Shown in pieces: positions 46,119 through 55,054 of a stretch of 58,033 bases of DNA. Below the pieces are notes generated by a model that was not told where the DNA came from, did no database searches, and saw only the letters and a program-made list of their open reading frames with translations. The position numbers and the translations under genes were made by a program. This DNA comes from Variovorax sp. E3 (GTDB taxonomy: Bacteria > Pseudomonadota > Gammaproteobacteria > Burkholderiales > Burkholderiaceae_C): the NCBI RefSeq assembly GCF_016082275.1, contig NZ_MOWM01000030.1, positions 1-58,033 on the forward strand, given 5' to 3'. Numbering within the stretch: the stretch's first letter is position 1; every line of letters starts with the position of its first letter.

Positions 46119-46805
46119 TCAGGCGGCTGCGCCGGAGGGCGTGCCTCGGCTGTCGTTGCCGAAGTGCTGCAGCACGTTCATGGCCGAGTTCGCGGCGTGG
46201 CTGTGCATGGCCGCGGCGGCGGCGTCGCCGTCATGGGCGAGCAGGGCCGTGACCAGCGCCTCGTGCTCGACATGGGAATGCTGCAGGCGGTTCTCGGCCA
46301 CGAAGAAGCCGCGCGAACGGAACGGTGCCAGGCGCTGGCGCAGGCCGAGCGCCAGGTCTTGCAGCGTCTTGTTGCGGGCGCCGGCGTAGATGAGCGCGTG
46401 GAATTCTTCGTTCAGCTCGGCGTAGGCCTTGGCGTCGCCGTCGGCCGCGGCCTTGGCGGCCTGTAGGTGGACGAACTCGATCCGCTTGCGCTCCGAAGGC
46501 GCGGCCCGCAGCGCGCACAGCTTGGCGCACAGGGCCTCGATTTCGCCGGAGGCCTCGAACAGGCCGTCCAGGTCGGCCGGCGCCATGGCCGCGACCGAGA
46601 AGCCGCGCCGCGGCAGGTGCTCGACCAGCCGGGTCGACGCCAATTGCCGCAGCGCGTCGCGCACGGGGCTGCGGGAGACGCCGAAGCGCGTGGCGATCGA
46701 TTGTTCGTCCAGCCGCTCGCCGGGCTGGAAGCGGCGAAGCACGATTTCTTCGGCAAGGCGGTCCGAAATCGTCTGGGAGAGCGTTTTTCCGGGCTCGTTT
46801 TCCAT
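46119..46805 (-). CDS. GntR/FadR-family (FCD) regulator
   Basis: 228 residues. LSQTISDRLAEEIVLRRFQPGERL and SIATRFGVSRSPVRDALRQLAS form the winged helix-turn-helix. The FCD domain has metal-binding positions in EFHALIYAGARN and EHEALVTALLAHD. Its ligand is probably an organic acid. It lies upstream of and on the same strand as the catabolic genes and is presumed to control them. Confidence 0.88.
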   Translation of the reverse strand: MENEPGKTLSQTISDRLAEEIVLRRFQPGERLDEQSIATRFGVSRSPVRDALRQLASTRLVEHLPRRGFSVAAMAPADLDGLFEASGEIEALCAKLCALRAAPSERKRIEFVHLQAAKAAADGDAKAYAELNEEFHALIYAGARNKTLQDLALGLRQRLAPFRSRGFFVAENRLQHSHVEHEALVTALLAHDGDAAAAAMHSHAANSAMNVLQHFGNDSRGTPSGAAA

Positions 46806-46852
46806 GGGGCTTGCTTCTCGGGCGCGACGGGCATCGGTGCGACGCCTGTCAA

Positions 46853-46864
46853 ATTGTCGACAAT
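46853..46864. promoter_or_regulatory. GntR autoregulatory palindrome
   Basis: ATTGTCGACAAT is a perfect 12-bp palindrome 47 bases upstream of the gntR start. FCD-type GntR proteins bind TTGTNNACAA-like sites. Confidence 0.6.
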
Positions 46865-46896
46865 ATTTTATTGTCGCATACAACTTTGGCCCGCCG

Positions 46897-47364
46897 TTAC
46901 AGCCCCAGCGGCAGCCGCGCGCTGCTCTTGACCTCTTCCATCACCGCATAAGTCCGCGTTTCCCGCACGCCGGGCAACTGCCACAGCACGGTGCCCGCGA
47001 AATCGCGGTACGCGGCCATGTCGGCCATGCGCGTCTTGAGCAGGTAGTCGAAGCCGCCCGCGACCATGTGACATTCCATGATTTCCTCGCGCACCTGCAC
47101 CGCCGCCTTGAACTGGTCGAACACATTGGGCGTGGTGCGGTCGAGCAGCACCTCGACGAACACGGTGAAGCCGCGCCCGAGCTTGTGCGGATCGAGCCGC
47201 GCCTCGTAGCCCAGGATGAAACCGTCGCGCGTCAGGCGCTGCACGCGCGCCAGCACCGCGGTGGGCGACAGCGCCACCGCCTCGGCCAGCTTGAGGTTGG
47301 TGATGCGGCCGTCCTCCTGAAGAATCTTCAGCAGGCGCAGATCGATGCGGTCGAGGTCGAGCAT
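46897..47364 (-). CDS. Lrp/AsnC-family transcriptional regulator
   Basis: 155 residues. LDRIDLRLLKILQEDGRITNLKLAEAVALSPTAVLARVQRL-type text gives the helix-turn-helix, and ILGYEARLDPHKLGRGFTVFVEV the start of the RAM ligand domain. ATG 47364 gives the normal length; ATG 47397 would add 11 residues. The target is not evident, since both flanking genes are unrelated. Confidence 0.88.
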   Translation of the reverse strand: MLDLDRIDLRLLKILQEDGRITNLKLAEAVALSPTAVLARVQRLTRDGFILGYEARLDPHKLGRGFTVFVEVLLDRTTPNVFDQFKAAVQVREEIMECHMVAGGFDYLLKTRMADMAAYRDFAGTVLWQLPGVRETRTYAVMEEVKSSARLPLGL

Positions 47365-47521
47365 CGGAGGATTATCCGGCCCGCACACCGATTTCATGAA
47401 GAAGATGCGGCCCGTTGGTACAGGCCTTAGGAGATAGAACCAAGGAAATGCCCTTGGCCTACCCAACGCCTACCCGCCGCGCGGGCCAGGGCGGGGTGCT
47501 CTTGCTGTTCGACGCTGCGGC

Positions 47522-47946
47522 TCAGCGCAGCGTGGTGCCCGGCTGCGCCTGGGCCTGCGCCGCGGCCTGGCGGTTCTGGTAGTCGGCGGCGGCCTGGCGA
47601 TAGCCGGGCGCGTGGCGTCGGCGCCGGCTTCGCCGTTCTGCTTGGCCGCGAGGCCCGACTGCAGCCACAGGCGGGTGTCGGCGGCCACGGCGGCGCGGGT
47701 GTTGGTCGAGACCGCGGCGGGCGCTTGCGCGATGTTGTCGGTGTAGCCCTGCGTGGGGGCGGCCTTCAGCCACTGCTGCGCGTCGGCCGTCACGGCGGCG
47801 CGCGTCGTGGACGACGCCAGCGGCACCGGGCGCGGGTCGCCCTCGGCGTAGTTGCCGGCAAAGCTGGGCGCGGCGGCGGCGCCCAGCAGGGCCGCGACAG
47901 CGGTGGCGGCCAGCAGGCGGGCGGTGGACGAGGGCTTCTTCATCAT
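47522..47946 (-). CDS. Small secreted DUF4148-like protein (frameshifted)
   Basis: ATG 47946 has AGGAG six bases upstream. MMKKPSSTARLLAATAVAAL with LLGAAAAPSFA is a Sec signal peptide. Two similar units follow: TTRAAVTADAQQWLKAAPTQG and NTRAAVAADTRLWLQSGLAA. Near 47607 the frame changes; joined, the tail reads GEAGADATRPGYRQAAADYQN and ends QPGTTLR. The TRAAVxADxxxWL repeat is typical of DUF4148-type exported proteins of Burkholderiales. The function is unknown. Confidence 0.68.
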
Positions 47947-48079
47947 TCGTAACTCCTTGAAGTGGTTGCTTGTGTTGTGTGATCGGCGAAGTCCACTGTA
48001 GAAAACGGATCCGCCGGATCGATAACCCGTCGATGACGGTTTTGTCATGTGGCGCGCGCCGCGTGGCGCGCGGCGCGGC

Positions 48080-48400
48080 CTAGCGTTCGCCCGAGGGAAT
48101 CGTTCCCGCGCGCATGGCCTCGATGGCCTCGGCCTCCACGGCCGCGCGCGTGGCGGGTTGACCGGCGCGCGGCGCGGGCCAGGGCGCGCCGCGGCTCACG
48201 GTGTTCCAGGCGGGTTGCTTTTGCGCCGTCTCGAGTTCGGCCACGACCCTGTCGCGCGACGGGTCCCGGCGCAGGTGCTCGGGGTAGCGGGTCACGCCGG
48301 CCTCGGTGGGGGCGAAGTGGAATTCGCCGGCGGCCGAAGCGGCCAGCGGTGCCAGCGCGGCGGCCGTGAAGGCGGCCGCGAGAAGCGAACGATGCGACAT
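48080..48400 (-). CDS. Small secreted protein with DUF4148-like motif
   Basis: 106 residues. MSHRSLLAAAFTAAALAPLA with a signal cut near ASA-AGEF. The C-terminal TRAAVEAEAIEAMRAGTIPS shares the TRAAVxAxA motif of the neighbour at 47522, suggesting a local tandem pair. The function is unknown; it may be a periplasmic stress protein. Confidence 0.68.
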   Translation of the reverse strand: MSHRSLLAAAFTAAALAPLAASAAGEFHFAPTEAGVTRYPEHLRRDPSRDRVVAELETAQKQPAWNTVSRGAPWPAPRAGQPATRAAVEAEAIEAMRAGTIPSGER

Positions 48401-48546
48401 GGTGAAGGTCTCCTGGTTGGCGTCGGGTGATGTGCCGGCACCCCCTTGGCACCGGCCATGCCGGGTCTTGCCGACATGCCACGCCAGTCTGGAAAACCAG
48501 TGCGTCATTCACCGCACGCCGCGATTACATCGGCGCAATCGGACGC

Positions 48547-48560
48547 GGCGGCGCGCCGCC
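48547..48560. promoter_or_regulatory. Perfect 14-bp GC palindrome upstream of gdhA
   Basis: GGCGGCGCGCCGCC lies about 100 bases before the gdhA start in a 262-base gap. No regulator is known for it and chance is possible in GC-rich DNA. Confidence 0.25.
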
Positions 48561-48662
48561 TAACGTCTCTTGCATAACCGCCAGCGCGGCGCGCATAAGC
48601 CATGGCGCAACGCGCGACACAGGTCTATCGTTGCGGGCACCCGTTCAACCAAGGGATCTCTC

Positions 48663-49936
48663 ATGAGCGAAAAACTCTCCTTCGTCAGCCCGACCGCCAA
48701 CAGCCCGTGGGGCACCTATCTCTCGCAGGTCGACCGCGTCGTGCCGTACCTCGGCCCGCTGGCCCGCTGGGTCGAAACCCTCAAGCGCCCCAAGCGCGCG
48801 CTCATCGTCGACGTGCCCATTGAAATGGACGACGGCACCATCGCCCACTTCGAGGGCTACCGCGTGCAGCACAACATGAGCCGCGGCCCGGGCAAGGGCG
48901 GCGTGCGCTTCCACCCCGACGTCACGCTCGAGGAAGTGATGGCCCTGTCGGCCTGGATGACCATCAAGACCGCCGCCGTCAACCTGCCGTACGGCGGCGC
49001 CAAGGGCGGCATCCGCGTCGACCCCAAGAAGCTGTCGCTGCAGGAGCTCGAGAAGATCACCCGCCGCTACACCAGCGAGATCGGCATCATCATCGGCCCG
49101 CACACCGACATCCCCGCGCCCGACGTCAACACCAACGGCCAGATCATGGCGTGGATGATGGACACTTACTCCATGACGTCGGCGGCACCGCCACCGGCGT
49201 CGTCACCGGCAAGCCGCTGCACCTGGGCGGCTCGCTGGGCCGCGTCAAGGCCACCGGCCGCGGCGTGTTCGTCACCGGCCGCGAAGCCGCGCGACGCCTG
49301 GGCATGGACCTGCGCGGCGCGCGCATCGCGGTGCAGGGCTTCGGCAACGTGGGCTCGGTCGCGGCCGAACTGTTCGCCGAGGCGGGCGCCAAGATCGTCG
49401 CGGTGCAGGACCACACCGGCACCATCGTCAACAGCAACGGCCTCGACCTGGCCAAGCTGATTCCCGTGGCCAACAAGGAAGGCGTCGTGGCCTTCAAGGC
49501 CGGCGGCGACATCGTGCCGAACGAAGACTTCTGGAACGTCGCCTGCGACATCCTGATCCCGGCCGCCCTCGAAGGCCAGATCACCGCCGAGCGCGCGCAG
49601 AAGACCACCGCCAAGCTGGTGCTCGAAGGCGCCAACGGCCCCACCGTGCCGACCGCCGACGACATCCTCGCCGAGCGCGGCGTGCTGGTGGTGCCCGACG
49701 TGATCTGCAACGCCGGCGGCGTGACCGTGAGCTACTTCGAATGGGTGCAGGACTTCTCGTCCTTCTTCTGGGACGAGGACGAGATCAACGTGCGCCTGGA
49801 CCGCATCATGATGAACGCCCTGAACCAGATCTGGGACACGGCCGACAAGCACAAGATCACGCTGCGCACGGCCACGTACGCGGTGGCTTGCGAGCGCATC
49901 CTGATGGCGCGCCAGGAACGCGGCCTGTACCCCTGA
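48663..49936 (+). CDS. gdhA: Glutamate dehydrogenase (frameshifted)
   Basis: GTG/ATG choice is clear: ATG 48663 gives [41 protein letters not shown] and [13 protein letters not shown] hold the catalytic and substrate Lys residues. Near 49176 the frame is lost after DTYSM and resumes as [19 protein letters not shown]; one missing A (SMNVGGTATG) restores 424 residues. [15 protein letters not shown] is the NAD(P) fold. It interconverts glutamate and 2-oxoglutarate with ammonia. Confidence 0.92.
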
Positions 49937-49952
49937 TTCGCCACTGAGCGAG

Positions 49953-49978
49953 AGGACCGGCCGGCAAGCGCCGGTCCT
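49953..49978 (+). terminator. Hairpin after gdhA
   Basis: AGGACCGGC pairs with GCCGGTCCT around an 8-base loop, 17 bases past the gdhA stop; only TTGT follows, so it is a modest terminator. Confidence 0.5.
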
Positions 49979-49993
49979 TGTATCCTGCGGGCC

Positions 49994-50521
49994 ATGCGCA
50001 ACAGGCCGCCCATCCGTCTCGATCCCGCGTTCGTCGCGTCGCCCGATGCCCTTCTCGAATGGCTCCGGTCCACGGTGACGTGGGACGAGCGCATGCGCGC
50101 ACGCCAGACCGCCAGCTTCGGCGTGCCCTACGACTACTCGCAGATCGCCTACGAGACCGCGCCGATGCCCGCCGAACTCGACATGCTGTGCGACAGGCTC
50201 GAAACCGAACTCGGCTTTCGTCCGAACAACTGCCTGCTCAACCGCTATGCCGACGGCGCGTCGTCGATGGGGTTTCATTCGGACGAGGTCGATGCGCTCG
50301 CGCCCGGCACGGGCGTGGCCATCGTGTCCGTCGGCGCCACGCGTTCGATTGCCTACCGCAGCAAGGCCGATAGCAGCGTGCGCTTCGACTATGCGCTGCC
50401 TCACGGTTCACTGCTCTACATGTCCGGCGCTGTCCAGCAGGACTGGCTGCACGCCATTCCCAAGGCCGAAGGCGCGGGGGAGCGCATCAGCCTGACGTTC
50501 CGTGAGATCCTGAAGAAATGA
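49994..50521 (+). CDS. AlkB-family 2-oxoglutarate/Fe(II) dioxygenase
   Basis: 175 residues. Iron ligands His95 and Asp97 (MGFHSDEVD) and His153 (WLHAIPK); the 2-oxoglutarate Arg pair is Arg164 and Arg170 (GERISLTFR). PNNCLLNRYADGASSMGFHSD is the AlkB/ALKBH2 substrate-loop region. It repairs alkylated bases by oxidative demethylation. The stop overlaps the next gene start as ATGA. Confidence 0.9.
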   Translation: MRNRPPIRLDPAFVASPDALLEWLRSTVTWDERMRARQTASFGVPYDYSQIAYETAPMPAELDMLCDRLETELGFRPNNCLLNRYADGASSMGFHSDEVDALAPGTGVAIVSVGATRSIAYRSKADSSVRFDYALPHGSLLYMSGAVQQDWLHAIPKAEGAGERISLTFREILKK

Positions 50522-51435
50522 CGTCGGCGCGGCTTCAGCGTGCGCTGGTGGCGCTCGACGGTCTTTCCATCGGCGATGCGTTCGGCCAATGCTTCTTCCA
50601 AGCGGAGAACGCCAGCGAAGAGCGGCTGACCGAGCGGCGACTGCCGTCCGCGCCCTGGCTCTTTACCGACGACACGGAGATGTCCCTGTCGGTGGTGAGC
50701 ATCCTGGCCGGGCATGGCGCCGTGGCGCAGGCCGAACTTGCGCGCAGCCTGGCCGAGCGCTACGACTACGAGCGCGCCTACGGTCCCTCGATGCATCGCG
50801 TGCTTGCCCGCATCCGCGAAGGCGAGGACTGGCAGCGGGTGACGAACGATGCGTTCGAGGGGCAGGGCTCTTATGGCAATGGCGCCGCCATGCGCGCGGC
50901 GCCTTTGGGGGCATTCTTTTCGGACGACCTGTCCGTGGTGTCCGAGCAGGCGGCGTTGTCCGCGCAGGTCACGCACGCCCATCCCGAAGGCATCGCGGGC
51001 GCGGTGGCGGTCGCGCTGGCGGCGGCAGAGGCCTGCCGCTGCCGGGCGGCCGGATACCGCCCGTCGCACGAGGAATTCCTGGGCCGCATCATCGAGGGGC
51101 TTGCGCAGAGCGAGGTGCGCTCCAAGCTGGTTCGTGCCCATTCGATGGGGCAGGTCGCTTCGCTCGACTTTCCCGTGTCGGTGCTGGGCAATGGCATGCG
51201 CATGTCGGCGCAGGACACCGTGCCCTTGGCGCTGTGGTGTTGCGGGCAGTCGCTCGAAAACTACCCGCAGGCCCTGTGGCTGACGGTCAGTGCCGGCGGA
51301 GACCGCGACACTCTGTGCGCCATCGTCGGCGGGGTGGTGGCCTCTTTCGTCGGTGTCGACGGGATTCCTCCGGAGTGGCGGCATCGCCGCGAAACCTTGC
51401 CTCGATGGCATCTCTCCCAGCCTTCTGTCTCTTGA
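50518..51435 (+). CDS. ADP-ribosylglycohydrolase family protein
   Basis: 305 residues. The dinuclear Mg site signatures are FTDDTEM (50-55) and GGDRDT (260-265), with SYGNGAAMRAAPLG (118-131) between. These are diagnostic of the DraG/ARH fold, which removes ADP-ribose from protein or nucleic acid. It is translationally coupled to the AlkB gene, which is an unusual partner. Confidence 0.88.
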   Translation: MTSARLQRALVALDGLSIGDAFGQCFFQAENASEERLTERRLPSAPWLFTDDTEMSLSVVSILAGHGAVAQAELARSLAERYDYERAYGPSMHRVLARIREGEDWQRVTNDAFEGQGSYGNGAAMRAAPLGAFFSDDLSVVSEQAALSAQVTHAHPEGIAGAVAVALAAAEACRCRAAGYRPSHEEFLGRIIEGLAQSEVRSKLVRAHSMGQVASLDFPVSVLGNGMRMSAQDTVPLALWCCGQSLENYPQALWLTVSAGGDRDTLCAIVGGVVASFVGVDGIPPEWRHRRETLPRWHLSQPSVS

Positions 51436-51469
51436 TGTTTTTTGACCTGGACGGCGCTACGCTCGGCAC

Positions 51470-52123
51470 ATGACCACCCACCCACCGCAAACACTTTCTT
51501 CCCTCCCGCCCGACAGCGCCGCCCGCCTGCAGGCCCTCATGGCCAGCGGGCAGCGCAAGCTGCTGGGCCTGGTCGGCGCGCCCGGCGCGGGCAAGTCCAC
51601 ATTGGCCGCGGCACTGCTGCGGGCCGTGGGCGCCGAGCGCGCCCAGGTCGTGCCGATGGACGGCTTCCACCTTGCCAATGTCGAGCTGCAACGCCTGGGC
51701 CGCGCCGATCGCAAGGGCGCGCCCGACACCTTCGACAGCGCCGGCTACGTGGCGCTGCTGCAGCGCCTGCGCGCGCAACGGCCTGATGGCGACATCGTCT
51801 ACGCCCCCGAATTCCGCCGCGAGATCGAGGAGCCCGTGGCCGGCGCCATCGCGGTGCTGCCGTCGACGCAGCTCGTCATCACCGAAGGCAACTACCTGCT
51901 GCACGACGTGGGTCCGTGGGCCGGCGCGGCGGCGATGCTCGACGAGGTCTGGTACGTGGACATCGACGACGCGCTGCGCGAAGAGCGCCTGGTGCGGCGC
52001 CACCAGCAGTTCGGCCGCAGCGTCGAGGAGGCGCGCGCCTGGGTGGCCAGCACCGACGCGCCCAACGCCCGGCTGATCTCGGCGACGCGGGTGCGCGCGC
52101 AGCACGTGCTGCCCTGGGGCTGA
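51470..52123 (+). CDS. P-loop nucleoside/sugar kinase-like protein
   Basis: 217 residues. Walker A GAPGAGKST at 36-44, VVPMDGFHLANVELQRLG as the substrate and Asp loop, and VITEGNYLLHD as the lid-region Walker B. It resembles the uridine kinase/pantothenate kinase/YggC group, some of which phosphorylate fructose. The substrate is not decided by context. Confidence 0.8.
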   Translation: MTTHPPQTLSSLPPDSAARLQALMASGQRKLLGLVGAPGAGKSTLAAALLRAVGAERAQVVPMDGFHLANVELQRLGRADRKGAPDTFDSAGYVALLQRLRAQRPDGDIVYAPEFRREIEEPVAGAIAVLPSTQLVITEGNYLLHDVGPWAGAAAMLDEVWYVDIDDALREERLVRRHQQFGRSVEEARAWVASTDAPNARLISATRVRAQHVLPWG

Positions 52124-52222
52124 GCGGCACAAGAAAAAACTTTCGCGGCGGGCAGGGAACGCCGGCGCGCGGGGGCGCTCGAAGCCTTGCCGGCACAGGC
52201 GCCGGTTAGCATTCGCCGCTCC

Positions 52223-52915
52223 ATGCCGTCCATGCACCCCACTCACTTCTTTCGTTCCGTTCGCGCGCCGGCCCTTGTGCTGGGGCTGCTGTCCGCCCTC
52301 GTGCTCGCCGGTTGCGGCAGCACGGGCTCGCGCAGCGTCAACTACGAGCCCGAGGCGTTCGGCTCGACCACCACCCACACCCGCGACTACGAGGCCACCG
52401 AGGCCGAGACCTGCGAGGCGGCGCGCCGCGCGCTGCTGAGCCAGGGCTACATGATCACGGCGGCCAACGCCGACCTCGTGACCGGGCGCAAGAGCTTCCA
52501 GCCGGCCGCCGAGGTGCACGTCGAGGTCGAGTTCCGCGTGGTCTGCGCGCGCGAAAGCACCCGGGGCGGCGCCAAGGCCAGCAGGAGCACGGTGGCCTTC
52601 GCGACCGCGCTGCAGGACCGCTACGGCATCAAGAAGGTCAACAACTCGGCCAGCCTGGGCGTGGGCGCGATCGGTTCGCTGTCGCTGCCGTTCTCGGGCA
52701 GCGACGACGCGATGGTGAAGGTCGCAAGCGAAACGCTGACCGACGAGCGCTTCTACGACCGCTTCTTCTCGCTGCTCGACCGCTTCCTCGAGGGCCCCGA
52801 AGGCTCGGACGGCGAGGCCGAGGCCCCGGCCGAGAAACCGGCCGCTGAAAAACCGCCCGCCGCCGCCGGGCCCGCCATCACCTACCCCGTGAACTCGTCG
52901 CCGAACCGCGGCTGA
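52223..52915 (+). CDS. Lipoprotein, DUF2242-like
   Basis: 230 residues. FRSVRAPALVLGLLSALVLA with lipobox LAGC, then SRSVNYEPEAFGSTTTHTRDY, ALQDRYGIKKVNNSASLGVG and GSLSLPFSGSDDAMV, which I recall as the DUF2242 family of Burkholderiales. The C-terminal tail is Pro/Ala/Glu-rich. It is an outer membrane or periplasmic protein of unknown function. The start is ATG 52223; ATG 52232 is possible. Confidence 0.72.
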   Translation: MPSMHPTHFFRSVRAPALVLGLLSALVLAGCGSTGSRSVNYEPEAFGSTTTHTRDYEATEAETCEAARRALLSQGYMITAANADLVTGRKSFQPAAEVHVEVEFRVVCARESTRGGAKASRSTVAFATALQDRYGIKKVNNSASLGVGAIGSLSLPFSGSDDAMVKVASETLTDERFYDRFFSLLDRFLEGPEGSDGEAEAPAEKPAAEKPPAAAGPAITYPVNSSPNRG

Positions 52916-52938
52916 CGACGCTCAGCGCGTCAAATACA

Positions 52939-52950
52939 AAGACGCGTCTT
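52939..52950. promoter_or_regulatory. Palindromic operator upstream of the MarR gene
   Basis: AAGACGCGTCTT is a perfect 12-bp palindrome ending 11 bases before the marR ATG, overlapping the likely promoter or RBS. The position fits autorepression by MarR. Confidence 0.5.
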
Positions 52951-52961
52951 ACAATCCGGGC

Positions 52962-53432
52962 ATGGCTTCGACCTCCCCGGATCCGGCGCAATGCGCCTCG
53001 CGTCTTCGCACCTCGGTGTCGCTGCTGTCGCGCCAGTTGCGCAGCGGCAGCGCCACGCCCGACGGCCCCAGCGTGGCCAAGCTCAGCGTGCTGGGCCAGC
53101 TGCACCGCCACGGGCCCAACACGCCGACCGCGCTGGCGGCGCTGGAGCGCGTCAAGCCGCAATCGCTGACGCGGCTGCTGGCCGAGCTCGAAGCCGAAGG
53201 CTGGATCGCGCGTGCGCCGCATGCCAGCGACGGGCGCCAGTCGGTGCTGTCGCTCACGTCCGAGGGCACGAAGCGGCTGAAGGCGATCATGCGGTCGCGT
53301 GAGGCCGTGCTGGCCGAAGCCATCGGCGCCACGCTGGACGCCGGGCAGCGGGCCGTGCTGCTGCAGGCCTGCGAGCTGATCGACGGCCTGGCCGCCGCGC
53401 TCGATGTCGATGCCGCCGGGGCGAAGCCATGA
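52962..53432 (+). CDS. MarR-family transcriptional regulator
   Basis: 156 residues. SVAKLSVLGQLHRHGPNTPTALA then RVKPQSLTRLLAELEAEGWI and ASDGRQSVLSLTSEGTKRL form the winged helix-turn-helix. It overlaps the FUSC gene as ATGA and probably represses it together with itself. Confidence 0.88.
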   Translation: MASTSPDPAQCASRLRTSVSLLSRQLRSGSATPDGPSVAKLSVLGQLHRHGPNTPTALAALERVKPQSLTRLLAELEAEGWIARAPHASDGRQSVLSLTSEGTKRLKAIMRSREAVLAEAIGATLDAGQRAVLLQACELIDGLAAALDVDAAGAKP

Positions 53433-54471
53433 ACGCGGCGCCCGCGTTGCAACACATCACGGGCCTCTGGCGCCATGGCCGCTGGCGGCCCGGCGTGCAA
53501 CTGGCCGCGGCGGTGGCGCTGGCATGGGGCGTGTCCGTCGCGCTGCATCTGCCCGAGAGTTTCTGGTCGGTGATGAGCGTGCTGATCGTCATGCGGCCCA
53601 GCGCCGGCTCCACGCTCGACGCCGGATGGGACCGCGTGCGCGGCACCGCCGTCGGCGCGGTGTGCGGCCTGGCGGGCGTGTACCTGCAGCACCATGGCGC
53701 GCCCGTGCTGGCGACCACATTGGGCGTCGTCATGCTGCTGGCCTTTGCCGGCGCGGCCGTGCCGGGCCTGCGCAGCGCGCCGGTGGCGGCGCTGATCATC
53801 CTGTCGGCCGGCGGCATTGCGGGCCACTCCGCGTTGCAGGTGGCGCTGCTGCGCATGATGCAGATCAGCATCGGCGTGGGGGTGGCGCTGGCGGTCTCTA
53901 CAGTCATGTCCGAGTACCACGCGGGCGAGCGCTTCGACACCGGCTGCGCCGCGCTGCTGCACGGCATTGCCCGGCGCATGGCGGGCAAGCAGCGGCCCAC
54001 CGAAGCCGAGGCCGCGCGCATCCACGCGGGCACGCGCGCGGCGCTCGGGCGGCTGGCGGTGCTGGCCGGCAGCGCCGACCTCGAGGCGCGCTGGTGGCGC
54101 CGTGGCGCGGCCGCCGGTACCGCGCGCACCTACCGCAACAGGGCCGGTCTCGCGGCGCGCATCTTCCAGGACGCGGTCGTGCTGGACCGCGTGTGCCGGC
54201 AGGCCGACGGCGCGGCGCCGGAGTCTTTCAGGCACGAGGCGGCGCAGGCGGTCGCCGCGGCCGCCGCAGCCGTTGTCGGCGTGGCCGATGCGCTCGCAGG
54301 CAAGGGCGGCCCCGCGCCGGCCCCCATCGACTTCAGCGAGCTCGAGCGCTGCGCGCGCGCATCGCAAGCCGTGCCCTCGAATGCGCTGCTGGCCGCGCCG
54401 CTGAACCTGCTGCTCGACGACCTGCGGCGCTGCGGCGCAGCCTCGATCTCCTCCCGTCGGACGTCGCCTGA
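53429..54471 (+). CDS. FUSC-family membrane protein (frameshifted near its end)
   Basis: About 347 residues. The N-terminal half has about six helices (LAAAVALAWGVSVALHLPES, FWSVMSVLIVMRPSAGSTLD), the FUSC/aromatic acid exporter-type membrane block; the second half is cytoplasmic and Ala-rich. The open frame runs on to 55048 and fuses with the next gene. A missing base near 54432 explains this: restored, it ends RRSLDLLPSDVA with TGA at 54469-54471. Control by MarR suggests efflux of an aromatic or organic acid. Confidence 0.78.
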
Positions 54472-54529
54472 TCGACAAGGCCACCCACTAGAATCTTCCG
54501 AAAATCAATCGTTTCGGAGAGGGACGGGC

Positions 54530-55048
54530 ATGGAAGAACAGTCGCAGGACGCGCGCTACGCGCCGCCGCAGTCCCATGTGGAAGACGTGCGGCGGCCCGG
54601 CCAGGCGCTGCCCGGGGAACTCGCCTCGCGCGGCAAGCGCTTCCTGGCCGCCATGCTCGACGGCGCCATTGCCCTCGGCTCGCTGTGGCTGCTGTCGAAG
54701 TTCACCTCGATGAATGTCTGGGAGGACGACGGGCTCGGCCTCTGGACCCCCCGCTTCTCCGACGCCGCCACCGGCATCGTGCTCTACCTCGTGCTGCACG
54801 GCTACCTGCTGGTCACGCGCGGCCAGACCATCGGCAAGGCGCTGTGCGGGATCCGCATCGCGCGGCCCGACGGATCGCTCGCGCCCATCGGCCGCATCCT
54901 CGGCCTGCGCGACGGCCCGTTGTTCGTGATGAGCATCTGGCCGCTGCTCGGCCCGGCCTACTGGGTCATCGACTGCCTCTTCATCTTCCGTGCATCGCGC
55001 CGCTGCCTGCACGACCAGATCGCCGATACCGTCGTGTTGCAGGCCTGA
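54530..55048 (+). CDS. RDD-family membrane protein
   Basis: 172 residues from ATG 54530, which has GGAGAGG eight bases upstream. RGKRFLAAMLDGAIALGSLWLL has the Arg and Asp of RDD, then TIGKALCGIRIARPDG and a Cys-Leu-His-Asp block (CLHDQIADT). It has about 3 helices. It shares an uninterrupted frame with the FUSC gene because of the upstream indel; I treat them as separate genes. Confidence 0.8.
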   Translation: MEEQSQDARYAPPQSHVEDVRRPGQALPGELASRGKRFLAAMLDGAIALGSLWLLSKFTSMNVWEDDGLGLWTPRFSDAATGIVLYLVLHGYLLVTRGQTIGKALCGIRIARPDGSLAPIGRILGLRDGPLFVMSIWPLLGPAYWVIDCLFIFRASRRCLHDQIADTVVLQA

Positions 55049-55054
55049 GCGCCC

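Noticed and set aside
48547..48560. Strong regulatory site before gdhA
   Set aside because: A GC-only palindrome can arise by chance in this composition; kept only as a low-confidence feature.
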